Positions 45,497-54,064 of a stretch of 64,000 nt of DNA are shown piece by piece. How positions within the stretch are numbered: position 1 is the first letter of the stretch; every line of letters starts with the position of its first letter. The DNA lies in NCBI GenBank assembly GCA_010909725.1, contig JAACMV010000014.1, forward strand, positions 124,001 to 188,000. The letters run 5' to 3'. Source of the DNA: Picochlorum sp. 'celeri'. Taxonomy: Eukaryota; Chlorophyta; Trebouxiophyceae. The translations under genes and the position numbers were made by a program. The notes beneath the pieces were generated by a model. It worked only from the letters and a program-made list of their open reading frames with translations, was not told where the DNA came from and ran no database searches.

Positions 45497-47466
45497 ATGC
45501 ATAGAATATCCTGTATTGTTCATGACCATTCTCTGCTCTTTTGCAGCACAAGTTCTGGTGGAGGACAGGCCTACTCTTCCTCAGCAACAGGACTGTGGTC
45601 AGGGAGCTCAGGGAGCCTGGTACCACAGCAGAAACACTCGACAGGAATCAGGAAATGCTCCTCTGGAAAGCCGTTAACAAGCCATCATAGTAGGGGTGTA
45701 TTGTCTGTTTCAAAGGGACAGACTGGGTCTCGCCTGTGCGCTGCGGACAAGGATTCCTCATCATATGCCCAGAGAGAGACTGATTTGAACATGAAATTAG
45801 ATTCGTTGAAAGCTGAGACGAAATCATCCTTTGCCGAGACGGTGGAGAGGGTGAAGGCAATGGCCCAGAAGGAGCAGGGTGGGTCAGAGGGTGATGATGT
45901 GTCTGGTACTGCGCCTTTGCAGGCGAGGCTGAGCGTTGCTATAGAAGAACTAACCTCTGGATTGATTGAAAGGGATACAGAGGTGAGATTGCTTTTGCTT
46001 GCAGCATTGTCCCAAGAGCATGTGTTGTATTTGGGTCCTCCTGGAACAGCAAAGTCAGAGTTGGGAAGACGGTTGAGTAAACTATGCGGTGGTTCCTACT
46101 TTGAAAGGCTGTTGACACGATTTTCTGTCCCAGAAGAACTTTTCGGTCCTCTGTCGATGCGTGCACTTGAGAATGACGAGTATGTGAGGCAGGTGGATGG
46201 ATATCTTCCTACAGCTGATGTGGCGTTTGTGGATGAAATTTTCAAGGCAAACTCTGCTATTTTAAACACATTGCTGACAATATTAAATGAGAGATTATTT
46301 GATAATGGGTCTAGGAGAACCCGTGTTCCTTTGCTGTGTCTCGTTGGAGCATCCAACGAGCTTCCTGAGAGCGAGGAACTGGATGCGCTCTATGATCGCT
46401 TCCTCATCAGGCGTCAAGTGGGTCAAGTGTCTCCTGCTGGGCTGATGGATATGTTGACGACCCGCAAAGGAAAGTGGCAGACAAATTCACTCCGTCATCC
46501 TGGGGTATCCATGTCAGATAGCGGTGACTGGGAGGATGGTGATGCTCCATTGTTGACTGTAGAAGATTTTGAAACAACACGGCAGCGTGCAGAGGAAGAG
46601 GTTCACGTGCCTGCAGAGGTCCTTAATATCGTCGCTGATCTGCGTCAATATCTTCAAGATAAATGCGAACCTCCTGTGTATGTGTCTGATAGAAGGCTTG
46701 TGAAATCTGTTGCATTGTTACAGGTTGCAGCATTCTCATCTGGAAGGACCTATGTCACCCCAAAGGACTGCATGCTGCTGCAACACGTGTTATGGCAAAA
46801 ACCAGAGGAATCAGAAAAGATTTACGAGTGGTTGTTACAAGCGTTAACGCAGGATGATGGTATGCAACAAATGCAGTATTTATTATCGGGCATGTTTGGT
46901 AGGGCATGCAAGTCATTGAATAAGCCAGATCAGGTGGCTGGTGTTGTGGATGAGGTGAAGCAATTGCGCCAGACACTGGAAGATAAACTGATGGATATTT
47001 ATAAGAAACAGTTTGGACGGGAATCTGGAAACGAAAATGTATGGATCAGTCCAGAGGAAGTGGATGCTTTGGATACGGCCTTGTCTCCAAAGATGGACAA
47101 GACCAGGGATGAGGTTGAACGCCTCTTGTACGAGGTCGTCACGCTCGAGGTACGATTGTATACTACTACTTCTTTACGTGTTACATAGTTATATAGTCAT
47201 GCTGATGATAGCACCGGTGTGGGTTTGGTGTACGCAGAGAGCTCTAGAGCACGGTGCTGGCCCAGTAGAACTTGCCCAGCTCTTACCACAACAATGGGCA
47301 GCATTTTTACGATGAACAACAACAAATAACAGTTACCATGTCTGTTCAGGTTGCCCTATCACAAAGCACAGAGCCGGTCGTTCTCGCCGAGCTCATGCCC
47401 CGTCATTGGTCAGATTTTGTTAGAAATGCACCATTAGAACAAGTCCAGCCACTGGGACTGAAATAA
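45497..47466 (+). CDS. MoxR/RavA-type AAA+ ATPase, plastid-targeted, with two alternative last exons
   Basis: Main exon 45497-47149 (551 codons), Ser/Gly/Lys-rich N-terminal leader of about 90 residues, then an AAA+ domain: Walker A G-P-P-G-T-A-K-S near residue 180, Walker B V-A-F-V-D-E-I, sensor N-E in A-S-N-E-L-P-E, arginine-rich sensor 2 area. The pattern matches bacterial RavA/MoxR chaperones and their algal plastid homologues. After the donor at 47150 two acceptors fit in phase 0: exon A at 47238-47315 (25 codons and stop) and exon B at 47350-47466 (38 codons and stop). The two encoded tails are similar to each other. MoxR ATPases usually assist assembly of metal or von Willebrand-factor partners; none is in this window. 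Confidence 0.85.
47238..47315 (+). other. MoxR alternative last exon A
   Basis: Acceptor CGCAG before 47238. The 25 encoded residues read R-A-L-E-H-G-A-G-P-V-E-L-A-Q-L-L-P then Q-Q-W-A-A-F-L-R, ending in TGA at 47313-47315. It aligns without gaps to exon B with 11 of 25 identities by eye. Confidence 0.6.
47350..47466 (+). other. MoxR alternative last exon B
   Basis: Acceptor GTTCAG before 47350. Encodes 38 residues beginning V-A-L-S-Q-S-T-E-P-V-V-L-A-E-L-M-P then R-H-W-S-D-F-V-R and a 13-residue extension, ending in TAA. Its stop lies 13 bp from the convergent neighbour's stop. Confidence 0.6.
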
Positions 47467-47479
47467 GAAAAAAAAACAC

Positions 47480-48250
47480 TCATCGACTCCTCAGAGATTT
47501 GAAAATCTCAATCATATCATTCATTCCACCAGGTGTAATATTCCCTTTACCAGTAGGCTCCAATTCAATCTCCATATCTTCCAACATGGGCGGTGCAGAG
47601 AGCAGCTCACCGTTTCTATTCCTCCGCACTGGAGCATTTGGAGGCATGACAGTATCCCAGGATAGCCCATTCCCATCGGCAACTTTCGGGAATCCAATCA
47701 CTCGACCACCTTTGAAGCCTTTAATACTTGAGCGAAGCTCATTCACACTAATCCCGCCAATTTCAGTCACCTTGACTGACTGAATATCCTTCAGGTTGCC
47801 CACAAACACTCTCTGGACATCCCCTTGAGCATCCATGTATTCATTAAAGGTATCCCCACGCACATCCACAATATACAAACCGACAGAAGGATCCTCTGTA
47901 TCATAATAAATATTTCCCGCCTTGTCGAAAATAAAAAGACGTCCCGCCTCATCCTGCGCAGCAGCAACAACATTGCCTCCCTTGGTTTTCAGCAGGGCAA
48001 CCCCATTCCTCTTGTCCACTGCCACAATGGGAGCTCCGGCACGCAGTGCAGTATACCACAGCGCAGTACCACCAACCATGATTGCCAATATATTACGTCG
48101 AGGTATATTCTGCATGGCATTCTCTGGAGCCATATCAATTGGGGGAGGTGGAGGAGGAGGTGGTGGTGGAGGTGGCATGTTTGGAGGAGGAGCCCGAGGC
48201 AATCCGGCCCTCCCATTCCTCTCCGTCTGCTGTCTTTGACTCCTCGCCAT
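47480..48250 (-). CDS. Unknown protein with poly-Pro tract and one membrane segment
   Basis: 256 residues from the ATG at 48250; the frame stays open to 48379. I do not recognise a family. Visible features are a basic N-terminus (M-A-R-S-Q-R-Q-Q-T-E-R), a 12-residue poly-proline run, a single hydrophobic helix (I-L-A-I-M-V-G-G-T-A-L-W-Y), then about 170 soluble residues with regular beta-like alternation (F-I-F-D-K-A-G-N-I-Y-Y-D, R-V-F-V-G-N-L). The lone helix and soluble C-terminal part suggest a membrane-anchored protein, possibly thylakoid or plastid, but no targeting motif is decisive. A TATATATA stretch lies just upstream of the ATG, so the true start may be elsewhere. Confidence 0.65.
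   Translation of the reverse strand: MARSQRQQTERNGRAGLPRAPPPNMPPPPPPPPPPPPIDMAPENAMQNIPRRNILAIMVGGTALWYTALRAGAPIVAVDKRNGVALLKTKGGNVVAAAQDEAGRLFIFDKAGNIYYDTEDPSVGLYIVDVRGDTFNEYMDAQGDVQRVFVGNLKDIQSVKVTEIGGISVNELRSSIKGFKGGRVIGFPKVADGNGLSWDTVMPPNAPVRRNRNGELLSAPPMLEDMEIELEPTGKGNITPGGMNDMIEIFKSLRSR
48141..48175 (-). repeat. Poly-proline coding tract
   Basis: GGAGGT/GGTGGA-rich sequence on the plus strand encodes a run of about 12 prolines in the neighbouring unknown protein. Confidence 0.85.
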
Positions 48251-48762
48251 GGTACGTATATATAGGCCCCTCGACGATCGGCCATTCCTGCATTGTCCAC
48301 GTTGCAGACGGCTGCATAGAGAAGACAACAGAAGAGTAAGAAAAAAGTCACGACACGACAACCAACAGCATTCAAGCACCCATACCTCATATCTATTACA
48401 CTACTACCCATTTTATAATCCTAATAATACTATAGTCTAGCCTGTATGCTCCTTAGATGCCAGAATAATTGTTCGACTTGATTCCTCCTCGTTCTCAGTT
48501 GCTTCATGCAAAGGCAACTGTGTTTGCCTTTTTATTCAGCAGCTAATACACCAATCCGACAAGCACAAATCCAATTTTTTCTGATATATCAATTACTTTT
48601 TCTGAGAAAAACATTATGAAATAGGACCCATCTCACATCGTCGTCTAGATCTCTTAAGCAAGAGATCTCCCTATTTGATACATTCGATACCCATCTGATT
48701 ATCACACAGATACGCAAGATACGACCCACATTATTGCAAAAAACATAGAAATCGGATATCCC
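48251..48762. other. Intergenic region between divergent unknown and FKBP genes
   Basis: About 510 bases with two perfect hairpins: AAAGGCAA (48510-48517) with TTGCCTTT (48524-48531), and AGATCTCTT (48647-48655) with AAGAGATCT (48660-48668). The rest looks like ordinary promoter DNA. Confidence 0.6.
48510..48668. repeat. Two perfect short hairpins upstream of FKBP
   Basis: Hairpin 1: 8-bp stem with a 6-base loop at 48510-48531. Hairpin 2: 9-bp stem with a 4-base loop AAGC at 48647-48668. Both are exact inverted repeats; the second is 95 bases upstream of the FKBP start codon. Confidence 0.7.
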
Positions 48763-49602
48763 ATGCGTCATCATTATCATCAGACAACGAGAGGTGGCGG
48801 GACCCCTCTTTCAGGACCTGGATATGCTTCTTTAGGGAGAAGAAGGATACTATCATATGCAGCCAGAGACAGGAATATGCGCGGCTATATGCCACATTCT
48901 GGGAAATGTTCTAACCAAGCCGCATTCGATACATCCGATAGCAAGGAGGACCATGAGGGTGGGTGGACTCGCCGAACGCTTCTTCTCATGTCCACGTCTC
49001 TCTGCCTGATGGCTTCGCCAGTGCGTGCAGCTGATGTTATAGATGGACAGGGTGAGGTCAAGGTACTGGGTCTGGATGCTGAGGAGGATCTGACGGTGTC
49101 TCAGAGGCAGCTACTGGAGTATAATAAGAGGGCTCAGAGGCAGAATAGTGCACCACCTGATTTCCCATTGTTCATCAGGGAAGGATATGATATGACCATG
49201 TTGACATCGGAGGGGTATCAGATGACTCCAGAAGGTTTAATATATAAAGATTATGCGGTTGGATCGGGAGATGAGTATCCAAAGGATGGTCAGCAGGTGA
49301 CATTTGATTACACAGCATACAATGAATCTGCATCAGTGATTGACAGCTCGTATAGGAAAGGTCAGCCTGCATCGACAAGGTTGGGGATTTCTGGAATGAT
49401 TCCAGGGTTTGAGTTGGGGATAAAGACAATGAAGCCAGGTGGGAAGCGGAGGATTGTTGTTCCACCTGAACTGGGCCCACCTGTGGGTCCATCCACCTTT
49501 TTCTCAGCCAAACAGTTTGAAGTATTTGATGTAGAGCTTCGATCTGCTAAAACATGCACTCGTCGAACGATTGGCATGTTCTCAGACGTTGTCTGCGAGT
49601 AA
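48763..49602 (+). CDS. Thylakoid-lumen FKBP-type prolyl isomerase, FKBP20-2-like
   Basis: Single exon, 279 residues. A long Arg/Ser-rich leader precedes a twin-arginine lumen-targeting signal (W-T-R-R-T-L-L-L-M near residues 67-75, ending A-S-P-V-R-A-A). The FKBP domain follows: V-T-F-D-Y-T-A-Y, I-D-S-S-Y, G-M-I-P-G-F-E-L-G, M-K-P-G-G-K-R-R-I-V-V-P. The C-terminus has two cysteines in C-T-R-R-T-I-G-M-F-S-D-V-V-C, as in plant FKBP20-2, where they respond to redox. FKBP20-2 is needed for photosystem II supercomplex stability in Arabidopsis. Several classical isomerase aromatic residues are altered, as is common in lumenal FKBPs. The LTO1-like oxidoreductase in this window is a plausible disulfide partner. 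Confidence 0.88.
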   Translation: MRHHYHQTTRGGGTPLSGPGYASLGRRRILSYAARDRNMRGYMPHSGKCSNQAAFDTSDSKEDHEGGWTRRTLLLMSTSLCLMASPVRAADVIDGQGEVKVLGLDAEEDLTVSQRQLLEYNKRAQRQNSAPPDFPLFIREGYDMTMLTSEGYQMTPEGLIYKDYAVGSGDEYPKDGQQVTFDYTAYNESASVIDSSYRKGQPASTRLGISGMIPGFELGIKTMKPGGKRRIVVPPELGPPVGPSTFFSAKQFEVFDVELRSAKTCTRRTIGMFSDVVCE

Positions 49603-49619
49603 TACATTGTACTTACAAT

Positions 49620-50314
49620 TTAATGCAACACAATAAGTGGACTCTGGCAATTGGTTGTGCAGTACTTGGTCGTCGATCCGAGGAAGAACTCGGACACTCT
49701 TCCTCTATTATGCTTGGCCATGCACACAGCTCCAGCATCAAGGGTCTGTGCCCTCTTGCAAATTGCCTCTCCAATAGAATCGGCATCTGTCAAAAAGTGC
49801 ACAATTTCCACCTGGTATGGAATATTTTTGCTCACAACCTTGGTCACGAATCTCTTCTTCATCATTTCTTTGGCATCAGCAATATGCTTCAAATCCACTT
49901 TGGGGTCTGGCTCCACTGTCACGATAGAGTCCATGGCTCCATACCCACCAGAGACCACCTCTGGCATTGGAATCGGGATGACATGCAGCAAGTGGATCTC
50001 ATCCCCTTCCCTATAAATGTTATCTAAAACCCATGTCAGAACATTTTCTGCTGCCTGCACAGGAAAACCGTGACATCCAGTCAGTGACACGCGGACGATG
50101 GAACACGTCAGCACGATATGTGTTCCCATGAACAGCCCTTCTGACCCATTAAATCATTTATATATGACATGAATATTCCATATAATGAGCACCGAGATCC
50201 ATAGCAGGCTGTATGGGAAAGGGTGACCGTCTCGTCGTGATGGTCTTCTTTTTCATGGGGTTCAGTATCACGTACGTCTGAATCGTCCACAGCAACAAGG
50301 ATATTCCTAGTCAT
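49620..50314 (-). CDS. Universal stress protein (USP) family
   Basis: Exons 50276-50314 and 49620-50054 joined by a 221-nt GT-AG intron; 157 residues. The join gives V-A-V-D-D-S-D then A-A-E-N-V-L-T-W-V-L-D-N, a standard USP start. ATP-binding residues follow the family pattern (D-S-D, and near the end G-S-T-T-K-Y-C-T-T with the G-x-x-x-x pattern), plus H-L-L-H-V-I-P. USPs bind ATP and respond to stress; no substrate can be inferred. The intron continues open for about 55 codons after the donor, so an intron-retaining isoform is possible. It converges with FKBP, 17 bp apart. Confidence 0.85.
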
Positions 50315-50776
50315 TACGTCTTTTTCGTTTCAGTGAAATAGTTTGATTAATTCGATGTGATCGTCACCGTGACTCGAGTCGTACAAGTGATGCATCATGT
50401 CCTAGGGTGGGTCGCTGCGATAATTTATTGGCGGTGTTACGCTCGTGTCCGCCTTTTGATCGGACGGATACGATTGATCGACGGGATGTCTTTGTGTCCT
50501 ATCCCAGGGGTTATTTGATGGGATTGACACAATTTCTCGGCGTAGACTGAGAATCTCATGGTTGATGGGCATCACATGTGCCATGTGAATGGTGCATACC
50601 TTTAGAAAACATCAAGATTTCATCTTTTTATTGCGTACAATCAATGTTCTTGAACGTACACGATAGCTGATGAAGCCAGGACAGGATTCAGTTGGGGTCT
50701 AACCGCTTGTCGACACGCGAGCGCTGTGCCTATGGGTCACAGCAAGGATTGGTAGCACCCTTTTTTTATACTACAT
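50315..50776. other. Intergenic region between divergent USP and sulfotransferase genes
   Basis: About 460 bases. Several short inverted repeats cluster at 50447-50587, including two that share one arm (see findings). No protein or tRNA is recognised. Confidence 0.45.
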
Positions 50777-51904
50777 ATGTCGCGCAAGGAATGTAGTGAG
50801 AAACATGCTCCTCCTGTTGGGCGGGGTCAGGTATGGTGTGCAACTGGTCTGCTCATGGTACTCTCTGTGGCGTTGGCTGCATCCATTCTTGCACATCAGA
50901 ATCCTAGAACCGCATCGGTTATGATTTGGAATAGACAAATGTGTGGTCCTCGTTTGATTGTGATTGGTACACAAAAGGGTGGGACGACATCTCTGTACAA
51001 GTACATCAAGAATGTGACTTGGATATCAGTTGGCAAGACAAAAGAGCTTCACTTTTTTGACAAGGTGTACAAGTCAAGGAGGAAATGGGATACGCTGAAT
51101 GATTTGAAGGCATTGCAGCAGAAATACTTGAAGGATTTTGGGCTTGATGTGATCCATGGAGGGTTATCACTGATGAGAGAGAGTCGAGATGACACATGTA
51201 CTGATTATAGGACTGGACTGACATTTTGCTGTGACGACCCAAATACGGTGTACTCGGATGTGACGCCAAGGTACATGATTATTCCGCAGGCTCCTCGATT
51301 GATACGACACATAACAAACAATCCATGGATTGTGGCATTGTTGCGTGAGCCAGCAGCACGGGCTGTTTCTCATTTTAGGATGGAGTTTGGGTGGGAAGAT
51401 GGGAAGGATCCGGAGGAGTTTGCATCTGAATTTCATCAGAACGTGCAGCGAGGTATTAAAGTGTCAAAGAGATGCTTGTCAGGGCAAAATATCCCTGGAG
51501 TAGATTGTCAAAGACGGCTGATGGACCATGACGTAGATATGGTGTCAAGAGGTTTGTACGCACGTCATCTTGCGCCTTGGTTTTCGACATTTGGGAGAGG
51601 AAAGTTGGTTTTATGGGTTTCGGAGCGTTTTTCAGATGATCCAGAGGGTCACTTGATCAGTCTTCAGAATCAAATAGTTGGGGCAAATGTATCATTATCT
51701 CGGGAAATTTTTCAGCAAGACTACAATGTGAAATACAACGTGGATGTTCAGACGGTAGAGCCTTGGGAATCTACAGTAAATCTTCTCAGGGAATTTTATG
51801 AGCCATATAATCGAGAGATTGTGTATATGCTCATGGAATGGGGCTATTATGATGTGGCTCGTGACATTCGGAAGCTGTGGGACATATCTCTCAAAACAGC
51901 ATAG
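50777..51904 (+). CDS. Golgi-type membrane sulfotransferase
   Basis: Single exon, 375 residues, type II topology: short basic cytoplasmic tail, one hydrophobic anchor (about residues 22-40, L-L-M-V-L-S-V-A-L-A-A-S-I), then a lumenal catalytic domain. The PAPS 5'-phosphosulfate loop is G-T-Q-K-G-G-T-T-S-L, and the 3'-phosphate motif is R-E-P-A-A-R-A-V-S-H-F. Y-S-D-V-T-P-R-Y-M lies between them, as in heparan/carbohydrate sulfotransferases of this fold. It transfers sulfate from PAPS to a glycan or other acceptor in the Golgi; the acceptor is unknown but algal wall or matrix glycans are likely. Confidence 0.88.
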   Translation: MSRKECSEKHAPPVGRGQVWCATGLLMVLSVALAASILAHQNPRTASVMIWNRQMCGPRLIVIGTQKGGTTSLYKYIKNVTWISVGKTKELHFFDKVYKSRRKWDTLNDLKALQQKYLKDFGLDVIHGGLSLMRESRDDTCTDYRTGLTFCCDDPNTVYSDVTPRYMIIPQAPRLIRHITNNPWIVALLREPAARAVSHFRMEFGWEDGKDPEEFASEFHQNVQRGIKVSKRCLSGQNIPGVDCQRRLMDHDVDMVSRGLYARHLAPWFSTFGRGKLVLWVSERFSDDPEGHLISLQNQIVGANVSLSREIFQQDYNVKYNVDVQTVEPWESTVNLLREFYEPYNREIVYMLMEWGYYDVARDIRKLWDISLKTA

Positions 51905-52047
51905 TCCTCCAGGCATTGTTTTATCAGATTCTGGATTATTTTCACACATTTTCTTGATATAAACATATATATATGATGAGCAGAAAGTATAGACATCATA
52001 ACAATGTTCCGATATGTTTGTAAACAGAAGAAAAAAAGTCTGTAAAT

Positions 52048-53166
52048 TTATGCTGCCATGGGTGCCGGAGCTGGCTTTGGCCCCCTGGACTTTTTCACTC
52101 CTGCCGCAATGAGCGTTCTGCCCGATACTGGGAGAACAGATGGATCCTGGGATGGATAGTTGACCTGAGTATCAGCAACAGTCCACGTTGCACCTGCATC
52201 AGATGACACCACAGGCCATGGCCCTGGTCCACTTCCATAGAAGACGAGTTGGTTTCCACTGGAAAGCAATGTTCCAACCCACGAGTTTCTTCTATCCTCC
52301 TGTGGGAGGGTGATGTTTGTGTATGCTGGTCCGAAAGATGCTGGGCCGGTTCCTGTGGCAAGATAGGCCACGTTGGAGCCCCTCTTTCCTCCCTTCTTTC
52401 CTCCCTTTTTCCTATCCAAGAGCTTGCGAGCAACAATTGGCAAGGCCTCTGCCTGGTCATCATCATCATCATCATCATCATCATCCCTCATCACACCGTG
52501 CTGAGGAACAATCATATAACCGGTTGTTCCTGAGAATGCGACAGCATTCTTTCCCATGATGGCCCCAGGCACTGAGAATGCCTCACCAGCATAGGTGAAT
52601 ACGCCACCGCCATTGTGAGTAGCCACATGGATAGCACTTGGCGTTTCCCGCAAGTTTTTGTCACTAGCACCTGTAAAGTACATCAAAGTTCCTGCACTTG
52701 ATGATGTGAGTGTTGGACTCGTCACAAAAGAAACACCGGCTGGAAGCCCCTGGATAACAACTGGTTCAGAAGTGCTCCAGGATTCTCCAGTCTCTGAGAA
52801 ACTGACGAACAACTGTGGTCCACTGGTCTCATTCTTTGGTCCAGTACGGTTCTGGAATACAATCATAATTTGACCATTTGCAGCAAGACCGAGAGAACCA
52901 TCCCTGGCTTTTGGCAACGTGGACAAGAGTGCTGGGGTAGTATCAGCACCAGTATCAGCAAAGATGCCCAACCCTGGTGGACCTCTTGAAGGCCTGTTTC
53001 CTGCACCAGCAGGCCTTTTCCCTTGCCCTCCTTCTGGCCTGTCACCTTTGTCGTCTTTGGGTCCTTTACCTTTCCCTCTGCCCTTCTTGGCCAAGGTCAC
53101 ATCCACAGCAAATGCAGACAGCAAGACCATGAGGAGGCATGCTTTAATGCCGACAGACTTCTTCAT
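52048..53166 (-). CDS. Secreted protein with Asp-box (sialidase-like) repeats and poly-Asp tract
   Basis: Single exon, 372 residues. A signal peptide (C-L-L-M-V-L-L-S-A-F-A-V-D-V-T-L-A) is followed by a Gly/Lys/Arg/Pro-rich basic stretch. The remainder suggests a beta-propeller: Asp-box-like S-E-T-G-E-S-W and S-D-A-G-A-T-W, with F-V-T-S-P-T-L and N-S-W-V-G-T-L segments. No catalytic Tyr/Glu/Arg set of active sialidases is clear. A run of ten aspartates (52457-52486) interrupts the region and is followed by a Lys-Gly-rich basic stretch. Probably a wall or extracellular carbohydrate-binding protein; I cannot assign a ligand. Confidence 0.72.
   Translation of the reverse strand: MKKSVGIKACLLMVLLSAFAVDVTLAKKGRGKGKGPKDDKGDRPEGGQGKRPAGAGNRPSRGPPGLGIFADTGADTTPALLSTLPKARDGSLGLAANGQIMIVFQNRTGPKNETSGPQLFVSFSETGESWSTSEPVVIQGLPAGVSFVTSPTLTSSSAGTLMYFTGASDKNLRETPSAIHVATHNGGGVFTYAGEAFSVPGAIMGKNAVAFSGTTGYMIVPQHGVMRDDDDDDDDDDQAEALPIVARKLLDRKKGGKKGGKRGSNVAYLATGTGPASFGPAYTNITLPQEDRRNSWVGTLLSSGNQLVFYGSGPGPWPVVSSDAGATWTVADTQVNYPSQDPSVLPVSGRTLIAAGVKKSRGPKPAPAPMAA
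52457..52486 (-). repeat. Trinucleotide repeat encoding poly-Asp
   Basis: CAT/ATC triplet repeat on the plus strand, about ten units, encoding ten consecutive Asp on the minus strand. Likely length-variable. Confidence 0.88.
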
Positions 53167-54064
53167 GACGTTAAAAAAAAAACAGACACGTATATATTAA
53201 AAAAAGATACCAAAAAAGTAATGGCCTTGTTGAGGAGTGCAACTGAATATCTACCGCGTTGACGACATGAAAGAAAAGGAAGCCATTTGAGCAGGTGACT
53301 CAGAAGCTAGGCGTGTGAATGGCGTTTGACAACCATGCTACCTCCGACAAAGCGTTCCTATAGCGCATCAAATACGTCTAGAAGTATCATGAGGGAGCTT
53401 TGGAGCTGTGCTATGGAGTATGCGCCCAGGTTCCGAATTCGGAGAGTCTTCAGGCGCACCCTCTTTTAGTGGGGGTTGGTCAATTAATTGACCCATCCGC
53501 TTGCATGCAACAAGGATACATACATTAAGAACAACCTGTTCGTAGCATCCTGCTTCAGTGAAGAATAGGTATCCCGCACATGTGAGTGATGAGTTCTTCA
53601 CTCCTCACTGATCTGTACCTATCGCAAAATTCATAGCAAGCAAGAGAGTGGTCTCATTCTCATCGAGCGCCCTTCTGACCTGGATGTGGTTGCATGCATG
53701 CCAAGGTTTTGAATGCGAGGCATTGAACACGCAAATGCGTCCGATGTAATCGAATAAATATAATTATATGCATTTATATTGTTATATTTGCATTCGACTC
53801 GGTTGAATTCAGCAGGAACTCGGTTGTAGAGGAGTTTGGTCGACAGGACAATTAAGAGACGTCTGCCAAACGCGACTGGGAGATTATTTCATTTCATTTG
53901 TGATTTTTAGATATACATAGATTTCAGGTAACGGCTTGTACAGAGCTTTGGGGGATATTTGAAGCCGTCTTGACGCCTTGGGAACAGGAGGCTGTTGTAG
54001 TGTGTCGTTTTTCCGGCCGTGAAGGATAGAGAATCTTTCGATTGGACAGGGTGTAGCAATAACA
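53167..54064. other. Long intergenic region
   Basis: About 900 bases, the longest gap in the window, between two divergent genes. It holds a TATATATT stretch about 26 bases upstream of the secreted-protein ATG and a 48-base AT-rich imperfect palindrome at 53750-53797. No domain-bearing reading frame is found on either strand. Confidence 0.5.
53750..53797. repeat. AT-rich imperfect palindrome
   Basis: Left arm TCGAAT-AAATATAA (53750-53763) pairs with right arm TTATATTT (53782-53789), two bases, then ATTCGA (53792-53797). The inner loop itself has ATGCAT symmetry. Fourteen base pairs with a two-base bulge. Confidence 0.7.

Noticed and set aside
50400..50600. tRNA gene in the hairpin-rich gap
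   Set aside because: No GGTTCGAATCC-like T-loop and no cloverleaf could be drawn.
52249..52559. Plus-strand frames across the poly-Asp region
   Set aside because: They are antisense to the secreted-protein gene, with poly-His/Ile from the same triplet repeat.
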